Below, piece after piece: positions 1-6,629 of a stretch of DNA of 7,030 nucleotides (positions are counted from its first letter, which is position 1; every line of letters starts with the position of its first letter). The stretch is from NCBI GenBank assembly GCA_903835275.1, contig CAILMK010000285.1:1-7030 (forward strand). The letters run 5' to 3'. The translations under genes and the position numbers were made by a program. This DNA is from an uncultured bacterium (GTDB lineage Bacteria; Bacteroidota; Bacteroidia; CAILMK01). Under the pieces are notes generated by a model that saw only the letters and a list, made by a program, of their open reading frames with translations, was not told the origin of the DNA and did not search any database.

Positions 1-76
1 CCTCCAGTATTTTTTCAAAAGGCTCTACAAAATAAAGCGCATTCAAAACTTCATATTCCACTTCTGTAAATTTCAT
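1..76 (-). CDS. Unrecognised protein, N-terminal 25 residues only (3' end outside window)
   Basis: Only the first 25 codons are present. The product begins MKFTEVEYEVLNAL and continues with aromatic and acidic residues (YFVEPFEKILE). I do not recognise the family and assign no function; the visible stretch is compatible with an amphipathic helix. The ATG at 76-74 overlaps the TGA of the glycosyltransferase gene in an ATGA arrangement, and a purine-rich AGGAAG lies 9 nt upstream, so this start is well supported and translation is probably coupled to the gene before it. The position suggests it is the third member of the flippase-glycosyltransferase operon. It could be a short accessory protein or a larger enzyme; the window does not tell. 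Confidence 0.7.
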   Translation of the reverse strand, partial: MKFTEVEYEVLNALYFVEPFEKILE

Positions 77-1224
77 TCTACTTTTCTTCCTTTCCAGTTA
101 TATTTTCCAAAATTACCATAAATACCGATAAAGAGTACATATACTATATGCATCGCCGAAGCAGGAATGCACCATTTCAATAATTTTCTTTCGCCAAAAA
201 AGGGCACCACCTCTCTGTAAAAAGCATATTCGGTGATTACCTTTACTCCAAAAATAAGCAGAAAGAAAGTAAAAAATATAGGCTTGAAAAAACCAATAAT
301 AAATATTGCCAGTATGCCCAGATTGAACAAATAACTTAATGCCAATATAAGCGTTACTTTCTTGTTTTCATATTTTGTGCTCTTGGAAACCCATCGTCTG
401 CGCTGTGCAATAAATTCAGCAAGCGTTTCACAGGGATGAGTGTGTACTATTGCATTTTCATTCTTTAAAAATTTGATTCCCGATGGATACATAGCATGAA
501 TCTTATGCATCAGTAATTCATCATCCCCGGAAGCTATAGTATCAATTCCTGCAAATCCTCCTACTTCATAAAAAACATCTTTGCGATAAATCAGATTTGC
601 GCCATTACAAAGTATGGGTGCTTTCCTTTCTATACATGCCGCGCCAATGGCTATCAATCCAAGAAATTCCAGTGCCTGTGCCAGCTGGAAAAACCTTTCA
701 TTATACGTAAATGCCACGGGAGCGGAAATCAAAACAGCATTCTTCTCTACGATAAAAGAAGCAATTGTTTGAAGCCACTTATTGTTTCTGCTGCAATCAG
801 CATCCGTAGTGATGATCCATTCGTATTTGCTGTTTTCAATTCCCTTGCTGATTGCTGCTTTTTTATAGGAATTATTGGTCTGCCCCGAATACGCAGACAT
901 CGAAATTATCTGAATATTAAATTGTGTGTTTTCAGCAATAAATTCCTTTACAAGTTTTTCAGTATCATCCTCGGAAAAATCATCCAATACAATTATTTCA
1001 AATAACGAAACCGGATATTGCTGATTGATAACTCCTCTTAAACAATTAATAATAGTTGCCTCTTCATTTCTTGCAGGAATAAGAATGGAAAACGCAATGT
1101 TTGCTGAATATATTTCCGGTTTAAATTCATCGAGGGAGTTCCATCCTCTCCTGAAATATTCAAATAATAATATATAAAAGAGCGCAAGCCCGAGAATAAT
1201 AAATATGAGAGTTGCTAATGCCAC
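73..1224 (-). CDS. Membrane-anchored family 2 glycosyltransferase
   Basis: The 383-residue protein is a GT2 (GT-A fold) glycosyltransferase that should move a sugar from a nucleotide-sugar to a lipid or polymer acceptor at the cytoplasmic face of the inner membrane. Residues 2-20 form a membrane anchor. The catalytic domain starts with FSILIPARNE (45-54), followed by DD at 81-82, the metal-binding DAD at 141-143, GDDE at 233-236 and a QRRRW motif at 274-278, the Q-x-x-R-W pattern typical of processive or membrane GT2 enzymes. About three hydrophobic segments follow (roughly 291-310, 312-332, 350-370). The start is GTG at 1224: no ATG lies between it and the in-frame stop at 1246-1248, and a later start would destroy the domain. 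It begins 7 nt after the flippase stop and overlaps the next gene by ATGA. Donor and acceptor cannot be read from sequence; a role in glycolipid or surface-glycan synthesis is inferred from the flippase neighbour. Confidence 0.9.
   Translation of the reverse strand: MALATLIFIILGLALFYILLFEYFRRGWNSLDEFKPEIYSANIAFSILIPARNEEATIINCLRGVINQQYPVSLFEIIVLDDFSEDDTEKLVKEFIAENTQFNIQIISMSAYSGQTNNSYKKAAISKGIENSKYEWIITTDADCSRNNKWLQTIASFIVEKNAVLISAPVAFTYNERFFQLAQALEFLGLIAIGAACIERKAPILCNGANLIYRKDVFYEVGGFAGIDTIASGDDELLMHKIHAMYPSGIKFLKNENAIVHTHPCETLAEFIAQRRRWVSKSTKYENKKVTLILALSYLFNLGILAIFIIGFFKPIFFTFFLLIFGVKVITEYAFYREVVPFFGERKLLKWCIPASAMHIVYVLFIGIYGNFGKYNWKGRKVE
86..91 (-). promoter_or_regulatory. Shine-Dalgarno-like AGGAAG ahead of the left-edge gene
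   Basis: On the minus strand, AGGAAG sits 9 nt before the ATG at 76-74, inside the last codons of the glycosyltransferase gene. The other genes here have no clear purine-rich site, so this one stands out. It supports the ATG in the ATGA overlap as the true start. The same bases encode Lys-Gly-Arg-Lys residues at the end of the upstream protein, so the match may partly reflect coding. Confidence 0.4.
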
Positions 1225-1231
1225 CCGGATA

Positions 1232-2287
1232 TTATTTCTGCAGATTTACAGAATGAGCAACACTGTTTTTTCTTCCCAGTTTTACCATTAAAAGAAACAC
1301 CAGTCCAAACACACCCGGGAGTGCGAGGTTAATAAACCAAAGGGAATAGGATGCGGCAACAATTGCCGTTAGATTTGTAGTATACGCTTTGAAAAAGAAA
1401 ATCGCTGTAGCCCCGCGTACACCAAGTTCGGTGAGTGTAGTGGTAGGGATAGCCGTCTGGATCAGGTAAATTAAAAAGAGTAAAAGGAATCCGTCTACAA
1501 CAGGCACCTTTATTCCGAATAACCACGACAATAAAATGTACTGCGAACAAAAAACAAGGTAACGCAGAAAAGAAAGATTTAAAACTTTTGCAAGATCCTG
1601 TTTTGAATAATGTTTATATTCCCGTGCATATTTTTTCACGGGCTTCAACCAGTGATATTCAGGAATAAATTTCCGCACTTTACTGATGTGAAAAAACAGG
1701 AAAAACAATACCGAACTCAATACGATGAAGAGAAGAAACGCCGCGGAAAAAAGATAATAATTCCCCAGTACATAGCCAAGGTAATACAGCAACCCGATGC
1801 AACCCAAAACAAGGGTAACGATCAGTTGTGCCGCACTTCCGGCAAGCGTTGCAAATATGCCTTTCATACGCAGTCCTTCGGGGACAAAAAGCACCCTGCC
1901 GATGTATTCGCCTGCCCTGTTAGGAATCCATAAACTAACGGAAGTTCCTGCCAGTATCGCCTTGAATGCCGTTGAAAAACTTACCGGAATAAATTTACCG
2001 ATTAGTATTTTCCACTTCATTGCTTCAATGCCCCAGTTGATGGCAATCAGTCCAATGCTCAGTGATAAAAGAATGCTGGCTTTGCCACCGTAAAGGGAAT
2101 TTTTAAGCAGCGCTACGGAATTGGCAAAATCCTTGTTGAGCCAGATATGCGCGTATAAATACCAGAGGGTAATTCCTGCGATGACCAGGCGAAGCATGAG
2201 GTATATAGCCTTCAGCGCCTTGCTTCCCGTAAGGAAAGAAAAAGCATTTTTTTGAATCGCATTTTTACCTGAAATACCCGGCGTCAT
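1232..2287 (-). CDS. Flippase-like integral membrane protein (lysylphosphatidylglycerol synthase TM / UPF0104 family)
   Basis: This 351-residue polytopic protein belongs by pattern to the LPG_synthase_TM family (PF03706), the flippase-like domain also found in MprF and in hopanoid-associated HpnL. It has about seven or eight hydrophobic segments (near 28-50, 70-90, 107-122, 145-172, 178-200, 238-258, 262-282, 304-335). Two family landmarks are visible: PNRAGE at 122-127 in an S-x-W-x-PNRAGE-x-x-GR context, and the PTTTLTELGVRG block at 281-292. There is no C-terminal aminoacyltransferase domain, so it is not a lysyl-PG synthase. ATG at 2287 is preferred; an in-frame TTG at 2296 would add three residues, but it lies only about 10 nt from the expected transcript start. 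It is first in an operon with the glycosyltransferase, which suggests movement of a lipid or lipid-linked glycan across the inner membrane. The substrate is unknown. Confidence 0.85.
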   Translation of the reverse strand: MTPGISGKNAIQKNAFSFLTGSKALKAIYLMLRLVIAGITLWYLYAHIWLNKDFANSVALLKNSLYGGKASILLSLSIGLIAINWGIEAMKWKILIGKFIPVSFSTAFKAILAGTSVSLWIPNRAGEYIGRVLFVPEGLRMKGIFATLAGSAAQLIVTLVLGCIGLLYYLGYVLGNYYLFSAAFLLFIVLSSVLFFLFFHISKVRKFIPEYHWLKPVKKYAREYKHYSKQDLAKVLNLSFLRYLVFCSQYILLSWLFGIKVPVVDGFLLLFLIYLIQTAIPTTTLTELGVRGATAIFFFKAYTTNLTAIVAASYSLWFINLALPGVFGLVFLLMVKLGRKNSVAHSVNLQK

Positions 2288-2312
2288 TAATCCCAAGTTA
2301 AGTATTATAAAT

Positions 2313-2346
2313 CAAAGATAAGGAATTTTTAAAAGAATGGGACAAA
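2313..2346 (-). promoter_or_regulatory. Bacteroidota-type promoter (TTTG -33, TATCTTTG -7)
   Basis: On the minus strand, TTTG (2346-2343) is followed after 22 nt by TATCTTTG (2320-2313), an exact match to the TAnnTTTG -7 consensus with an accepted TTTG -33 spacing in Bacteroidota. The expected transcript start is near 2305-2310, giving a leader of about 20 nt before the ATG at 2287. It lies in the 69-nt gap between the ABC exporter gene and the flippase gene, so it should drive the flippase-glycosyltransferase-small gene operon. No terminator hairpin is visible in the gap, so read-through from the exporter gene is also possible. Confidence 0.7.
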
Positions 2347-2356
2347 TATGCCTGAA

Positions 2357-4120
2357 TTACAACACTAACTCGGTGAATTGCAACTCATAAAGCTTCCTGT
2401 ATAAGCCTCCCTGTGCCAGCAATTCCTCATGTGTTCCGCGTTCTTTTATATAGCCTTTATCCATTACAATGATCTGGTCGGCATTCTGGATAGTGGCGAG
2501 CCTGTGCGCAATAACGATGGATGTGCGCCCTTTCAGAAGCACTTCGGTAGCGTTCTGGATCATCTCCTCGGTTTCCTGATCAATACTGGAGGTCGCCTCG
2601 TCAAGGATGAGAATCTTAGGATCTTGTATAATGGCTCGAATAAAGGAAATCAACTGCCTTTGTCCCGTAGATAAAGTGGCACCGCGCTCCTGCACCTGAT
2701 ATTCATATCCGCTGGGAAGACGTTCAATAAAATCATGTGCGCCTACCAGTTTTGCGGCATGAATAATTTCATTTTTGGAAATGTTATCGTTGTAGAGGCG
2801 GATATTATTTATGATGGTATCTGAAAATAAAAATACATCCTGTAAAACAACAGCAATATTTTTCCGCAACCATTCCAGTTTATAATCTTCAATCTTTATA
2901 TCATCAATAAAAATATTTCCATCCTGATACGGATACAGGCGGTTTATCAAATTCACTATGGAAGATTTTCCTGCGCCGGTATGTCCAACAATTGCAAGCG
3001 ATTTTCCCTCTTCAATTTCAAAGGAAATTTCCTTTAAAACACGGTCGTCATCATTATAGCCGAATCCAACATTTTGAAAACTTACCTTTCCTTTTATTTC
3101 AGGGGTCAGCGTACCATTATCCGAAATAAAATCTTCTGAATCCAATACCTGGAATACACGGTCACCGGAAACTATTCCCATTTGCAGGGTATTGAATTTA
3201 TCAGCAATTTGCCTGATAGGACGAAAAAGCAGATTGAAGAAAAGAATAAATCCGACAAGTGTACCGAAAGTCAAAGTCCCACCAATCATCGCACTGGCAC
3301 CATACCAAACCATCAAGGCAATGGCTATAGATGACAAAACTTCAATCACCGGGACAAAAACTGAATCCGCGAAGATTGAACGGATATTAGCATCACGATG
3401 ACGCTTATTTATCTCGTGGAATTTTTTCATTTCCTCTTCTTCGCGATTGAATACCTGCACGATCTGCATACCCGTAATATGTTCCTGTAAAAAGGCATTC
3501 AACCTGCCTACCTGGGTACGCACGTCCTGAAAAGCTTTCTTTACACTTTCCTTAAAAAAATACGCTGCTAACCATAAAAAAGGAAGCACCGAAAGGCTGA
3601 TCAGGCTCAGGCGCCAGTCCTTATAAAACATGACCACCAAAACCGCGATCATCACTAAAAGATCTGACATGATACTGAAAAACCCTTCGCTGAAAATATC
3701 CGCGATCGTTTCTATATCCGATACAGTGCGCGTGATCATAGTACCGACCGGAGTGCGGTCGTATACTTTTAAGCGAAACTTTAGAATATGCTGAAAAACA
3801 CTTCTCCTCAAACGTAAAATGGCCATTTGCCCCAACCATGCCGTGCTATAACTCTGGGAATAACTGATAAATGACTGCGCAACAAGCAGGAAAAGAAGAA
3901 TGGCACATACCTCTACAAAACCATTTGGGACACGGGGTATCACATAATGATCGAGGGCATACTGAACGCCAATAGGAGTGGCAATACTTACCGCCGCAAG
4001 CAATATCGTGAGTATAGTGGCCCATGCAAATGTCCACTTATAATCCGACACCAGGCCTAATACCCTGCGCAGAACACGGAGATCAAATGCTTTACCGGTG
4101 ACTTTATATTCGAATGCCAA
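2357..4120 (-). CDS. ABC half-exporter, permease fused to ATPase (MsbA/MdlB-like)
   Basis: At 587 residues this is a full-length half-transporter that should work as a dimer in the inner membrane, exporting lipids, drugs or another hydrophobic substrate. The six-helix transmembrane domain covers about 30-310. The nucleotide-binding domain (about 345-580) shows an A-loop tyrosine (Y355), Walker A GHTGAGKS (379-386), Q-loop Q427, signature LSTGQ (483-487), Walker B ILILDE (503-508, catalytic E508), D-loop SSID (511-514) and H-loop H539. All catalytic residues are intact; the signature has Thr where LSGGQ has the first Gly. The same position is Val in MdlB-type proteins. The start is TTG at 4120: an in-frame TAA lies at 4130-4132, no ATG or GTG intervenes, and the GKAFDLRVLRR stretch starting at residue 9 looks conserved and argues against a later start. 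No Shine-Dalgarno site is seen. The substrate cannot be assigned. Confidence 0.93.
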   Translation of the reverse strand: MAFEYKVTGKAFDLRVLRRVLGLVSDYKWTFAWATILTILLAAVSIATPIGVQYALDHYVIPRVPNGFVEVCAILLFLLVAQSFISYSQSYSTAWLGQMAILRLRRSVFQHILKFRLKVYDRTPVGTMITRTVSDIETIADIFSEGFFSIMSDLLVMIAVLVVMFYKDWRLSLISLSVLPFLWLAAYFFKESVKKAFQDVRTQVGRLNAFLQEHITGMQIVQVFNREEEEMKKFHEINKRHRDANIRSIFADSVFVPVIEVLSSIAIALMVWYGASAMIGGTLTFGTLVGFILFFNLLFRPIRQIADKFNTLQMGIVSGDRVFQVLDSEDFISDNGTLTPEIKGKVSFQNVGFGYNDDDRVLKEISFEIEEGKSLAIVGHTGAGKSSIVNLINRLYPYQDGNIFIDDIKIEDYKLEWLRKNIAVVLQDVFLFSDTIINNIRLYNDNISKNEIIHAAKLVGAHDFIERLPSGYEYQVQERGATLSTGQRQLISFIRAIIQDPKILILDEATSSIDQETEEMIQNATEVLLKGRTSIVIAHRLATIQNADQIIVMDKGYIKERGTHEELLAQGGLYRKLYELQFTELVL

Positions 4121-4182
4121 TGTATAGGTTTAAGATGCAAAATTGGGCAATTTCCCTGATACAAACTAATATTTTACCAATA

Positions 4183-5301
4183 TCATAAAAAGCCCAGGAT
4201 GTAACCGCTTATAGCTGCGCCAAATATGATCCACATGGTATTGATGTTTTTGAGGTAAAAAACACAAAAGGCTCCAGCGCAACCAATGAGTATTGACTTC
4301 CAGTCTGTAAAAGTTTCCTGTCCCATTTTTATGGCAACAACAAACATTAAAGCTACTGCTGCTACATTCACTGCATCAATGAAGGATGAAGCAATAGCGG
4401 ACTTGCGTATTTTTTTTACCAATGGATTCAATAACGCTACGAAAACGAATGATGGCAGGAAAATAGCCGTAGTCGCAAGCAATGCTCCTGAAACTCCGCT
4501 CAATTGATAACCGATAAAAGTAGATGCCGATAAAACCGGACCGGGCGTGAATTGCCCCACCGCGATTGCGTCCATTAATTGCTGCCTGCTTAACCATGCC
4601 AGTTTGTGGACCAGTTCATCATCCAGATAAGCGAACAAAACGTAACCGCTCCCAAATAATACGCAACCAATTTTTAAAAATATCCAGAATAATTTACTGC
4701 CTGAAAAAGTGATATTCGGTGAAGCCTGCAACAAGACAAAAGGAAAAAACATTTTTATATTGCTTTTCTTCCCATAGGCCATTAGCAAACCTGCAATTCC
4801 CGCGGCGAGAATAAGTAAAACTTCATTCACTCCGAAATATGCAGATACCAGAACAGCAATTCCGATCATCCACAGTAAATAATTCTTGAATGCTTTTTTA
4901 CCGAATTTAATAACCGCATCGGCGATGATGATAATTACGACAGGTTTTATTCCATAAAAAACAGATTGTAAAGCCGGCAGGGAATGATATTCCTTATAGA
5001 ACCATGCAAAGATTCCTGTGATAATAACTGAAGGAAAAATAAAACAAAACCCAGCAAATATCAGCCCCAACCATCCGGCGCGCTCGTAGCCGCAATGAAT
5101 TGCCATCTCTGTGGAATTAGGGCCGGGAATGAGATTCGTTGCCCCAACAAGATCCAGATAGTGTTCACGCGTAAACCATCCGCGTTTAGTGACCACTTCT
5201 TTTTCCATCATGGCAATATGCGCCGCCGGACCACCAAAGGAAATGAAACCCAGTTTCAAAAACAGCAGGGAAACCTCTTTAAGATCTGCTAATTTTTTCA
5301 T
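4183..5301 (-). CDS. chrA: Chromate transporter family protein (ChrA, two-domain)
   Basis: The 372-residue membrane protein is a two-domain (long-chain) member of the CHR family (PF02417 twice), whose studied members export chromate across the inner membrane. The two halves repeat the same motif order: GFISFGGPAAHIAMME (18-33) and NLIPGPNSTEMAIHCGY (56-72) in the first half, FGSGYVLFAYL (216-226) and GQFTPGPVLSASTFIGY (249-265) in the second. Length is slightly below the usual near-400 residues, with nothing essential visibly missing. The ATG at 5301 is the natural start, 13 nt after the stop of the cytochrome-like gene, so the two are probably co-transcribed. No ChrB- or ChrR-like gene is in view, and many CHR proteins in genomes have not been tested on chromate. 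Family membership is sure, substrate is inferred. Confidence 0.9.
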   Translation of the reverse strand: MKKLADLKEVSLLFLKLGFISFGGPAAHIAMMEKEVVTKRGWFTREHYLDLVGATNLIPGPNSTEMAIHCGYERAGWLGLIFAGFCFIFPSVIITGIFAWFYKEYHSLPALQSVFYGIKPVVIIIIADAVIKFGKKAFKNYLLWMIGIAVLVSAYFGVNEVLLILAAGIAGLLMAYGKKSNIKMFFPFVLLQASPNITFSGSKLFWIFLKIGCVLFGSGYVLFAYLDDELVHKLAWLSRQQLMDAIAVGQFTPGPVLSASTFIGYQLSGVSGALLATTAIFLPSFVFVALLNPLVKKIRKSAIASSFIDAVNVAAVALMFVVAIKMGQETFTDWKSILIGCAGAFCVFYLKNINTMWIIFGAAISGYILGFL

Positions 5302-5314
5302 GGTGATTTTTTAC

Positions 5315-5803
5315 TCAGTGTTTTTTAAAATCCTGATCCGGGAATGGTGATTTATCAGGAACCACAATGACATTAAATCCATGATCAGCGGAACGGTGAC
5401 AGGAATTGCACTGACCTGTCATAAACATGTATGCGCTCTTAAAACCGGAGATATTTTTTGCAGCAATAGCATGTTCAACACTATCCAATCCGGGTTCTAT
5501 AATTGGTAAATATTTCAGCTCTTTTCTATCATTGCAATATAGTTTTATATCATCGAAAAGTTCCCGCGTTTCATCCATTTCAAATTTTGCAAGTTCCCAG
5601 TTTTCCGCATTACCGGCAAACCATAATTTTACATGATGCGTTTGAACGCCCAGCATAAATTCACCCAAACCGGGTTTATAACCTTGTGGAATTTTTTTTT
5701 CTAAAGAACCCGATCCGGACTTCTGGACTATTGCTTCCTTAGCTGCCTGTTCGCAGGAACCAAATACAACCAAAAAGAAGAGCAAGAAAAATACATATTT
5801 CAT
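5315..5803 (-). CDS. Cytochrome c'-like monoheme lipoprotein
   Basis: The 162-residue product starts with a lipoprotein signal (MKYVFFLLFFLVVFGSC); Cys17 after FGS is the probable lipidation site, placing it on the periplasmic side of a membrane. After a low-complexity linker (18-45) comes a mainly helical domain with one heme c motif, CNSCH at 132-136, near the C-terminus, followed by HGFN (141-144) and PFPDQDF (153-159). A C-terminal CxxCH after a helical bundle is the layout of class II (c'-type) cytochromes, and the HHxKLWFAGNAENWELA stretch (56-72) resembles a widespread uncharacterised small c-type cytochrome family. Candidate distal ligands include M50, H56 or H57. The frame stays open upstream to 5851, but the lipoprotein signal and the ATGA overlap with the truA stop fix the start at 5803. 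Its redox partner is unknown; the link to the adjacent ChrA is by position only. Confidence 0.8.
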   Translation of the reverse strand: MKYVFFLLFFLVVFGSCEQAAKEAIVQKSGSGSLEKKIPQGYKPGLGEFMLGVQTHHVKLWFAGNAENWELAKFEMDETRELFDDIKLYCNDRKELKYLPIIEPGLDSVEHAIAAKNISGFKSAYMFMTGQCNSCHRSADHGFNVIVVPDKSPFPDQDFKKH

Positions 5804-6558
5804 ACCGGGTAAATTTGACGTAAAAGTCCTTCGGGGTATTTTACATCCCAAAGGTACAAACCTTCTGCCGGAGCAGCGCCATAGGCCTTGCTCCTATCCT
5901 TATTCTTAATGATTTCTTCAAATTCCGCAGGAGTTATTTTTCCTTTTCCCACTTCAAACAAAGTACCTGTAACGATACGCACCATACCACGCAGAAAACG
6001 ATTGGAGGTAATTGTAAATATAAGTTTATTTTCCTCCTGCTCCCATTTCGCAAAAGTGACCGTGGAAAGATGATGTTCTTCGTCGACACTGAATTTACTC
6101 AGTGCTTCGAAGTCGGAATATTTTAGCAAAATATCTGCGGCTTCCTGCATTTTCCCTATGTCCGGCTGTTTATAAATTTTACCCGCATACCCAATTGATA
6201 AAGGATCTTTTCCAACGCTTGCAAAATATTTATAGGTACGTTCAATTGCATTCCATCTTGCGTTTGCATCGGGAGCAGTTGCCTCAAAAACTTTCTGAAC
6301 AGCTATATCTATTGGGAGAAAACTATTGATCTTATTAATGAAGTTTTCATGAAGAATTCCATCAAAATCAAAATGAAGAAAATATTTGGCTGCGTGAACA
6401 CCCGTATCAGTTCTTCCGCATCCTATACAGTAAATTTCCGCTCCTAACTGGAGCGATAATTTTTCATTGAGTATTTGTTGTATTGCAACGGCATTATCCT
6501 GTGTCTGCCATCCGTGGTAGGCAGAACCGTTGTACCGAATCTGTAAAAAATATCTCAA
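5800..6558 (-). CDS. truA: tRNA pseudouridine(38-40) synthase TruA
   Basis: TruA converts uridines 38, 39 and 40 of the anticodon stem-loop of many tRNAs to pseudouridine, in the cytoplasm. The 252-residue protein has the family's usual length and motifs: RYNGSAYHGWQTQ (8-20), GCGRTDTGVHA (46-56) with catalytic Asp51, ARWNAIERTYKYF (100-112) with the conserved tyrosine at 109, NRFLRGMVRIVTGTLFEVG (186-204), and the closing AAPAEGLYLWDV (228-239). The start is TTG at 6558: an in-frame TAA lies at 6568-6570 and no ATG or GTG is available between it and the conserved N-terminus RYFLQIRYNG. The gene follows the terminator of the peptidase gene by only about 13 nt, and no clear promoter is seen in between. 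Its TGA overlaps the ATG of the cytochrome-like gene, so the two are likely translationally coupled. Confidence 0.96.
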   Translation of the reverse strand: MRYFLQIRYNGSAYHGWQTQDNAVAIQQILNEKLSLQLGAEIYCIGCGRTDTGVHAAKYFLHFDFDGILHENFINKINSFLPIDIAVQKVFEATAPDANARWNAIERTYKYFASVGKDPLSIGYAGKIYKQPDIGKMQEAADILLKYSDFEALSKFSVDEEHHLSTVTFAKWEQEENKLIFTITSNRFLRGMVRIVTGTLFEVGKGKITPAEFEEIIKNKDRSKAYGAAPAEGLYLWDVKYPEGLLRQIYPV

Positions 6559-6571
6559 TTTCGAATTTTAT

Positions 6572-6613
6572 AAAAAAACAAACCTCTAAAGGTTTTGAAA
6601 CCTTTAGAGGTTT
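6572..6613 (-). terminator. Rho-independent terminator with perfect 16-bp stem
   Basis: Two 16-nt arms, AAACCTCTAAAGGTTT (6580-6595) and AAACCTTTAGAGGTTT (6598-6613), are exact reverse complements separated by 2 nt. Read on the minus strand the hairpin is followed by G and seven T residues (6578-6572), the form of an intrinsic terminator. It starts 16 nt after the stop codon of the peptidase gene, so it should end that transcript. On the plus strand no T-tract follows and there is no plus-strand gene. Each arm is itself an AAACCT-N4-AGGTTT inverted repeat, so two small hairpins are an alternative fold. The stem is AT-rich, so efficiency is uncertain. Confidence 0.8.
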
Positions 6614-6629
6614 AAAATGGACCAATAAT

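Noticed and set aside
1610..1933. 107-codon open frame on the plus strand opposite the flippase gene.
   Set aside because: It is antisense to a well-supported membrane protein, is rich in Lys, Gln and Arg as expected for a shadow of a hydrophobic gene, and shows no domain or start signal.
2288..2296. TTG start at 2296 for the flippase gene.
   Set aside because: Possible, but it leaves only about 10 nt of leader after the expected transcript start; the in-frame ATG at 2287 fits better.
3846..4037. 63-codon cysteine-rich open frame on the minus strand inside the ABC exporter gene.
   Set aside because: It is an alternate frame of the exporter's transmembrane domain; the Cys content arises from frame shift of its codons and there is no initiation signal.
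4145..4156. Small inverted repeat GGGCAATTTCCC in the chrA-exporter gap, a possible terminator.
   Set aside because: Only about three or four base pairs with no T-tract after it; not stable enough.
4138..4165. Possible promoter ahead of the ABC exporter gene: TTTG (4165-4162), 16-nt spacer, CAATTTTG (4145-4138) on the minus strand.
   Set aside because: The -7 box lacks the leading T and the spacer is one base shorter than the usual range; the other candidate TTAGTTTG has no -33 partner. In AT-rich DNA this is too weak to call. Otherwise the 62-nt gap holds nothing clear.
5804..5851. Longer version of the cytochrome-like protein starting at 5851 (16 extra residues).
   Set aside because: It would put a charged stretch before the lipoprotein signal peptide and overlap truA by 52 nt; the ATG at 5803 gives a proper signal and the common ATGA overlap.
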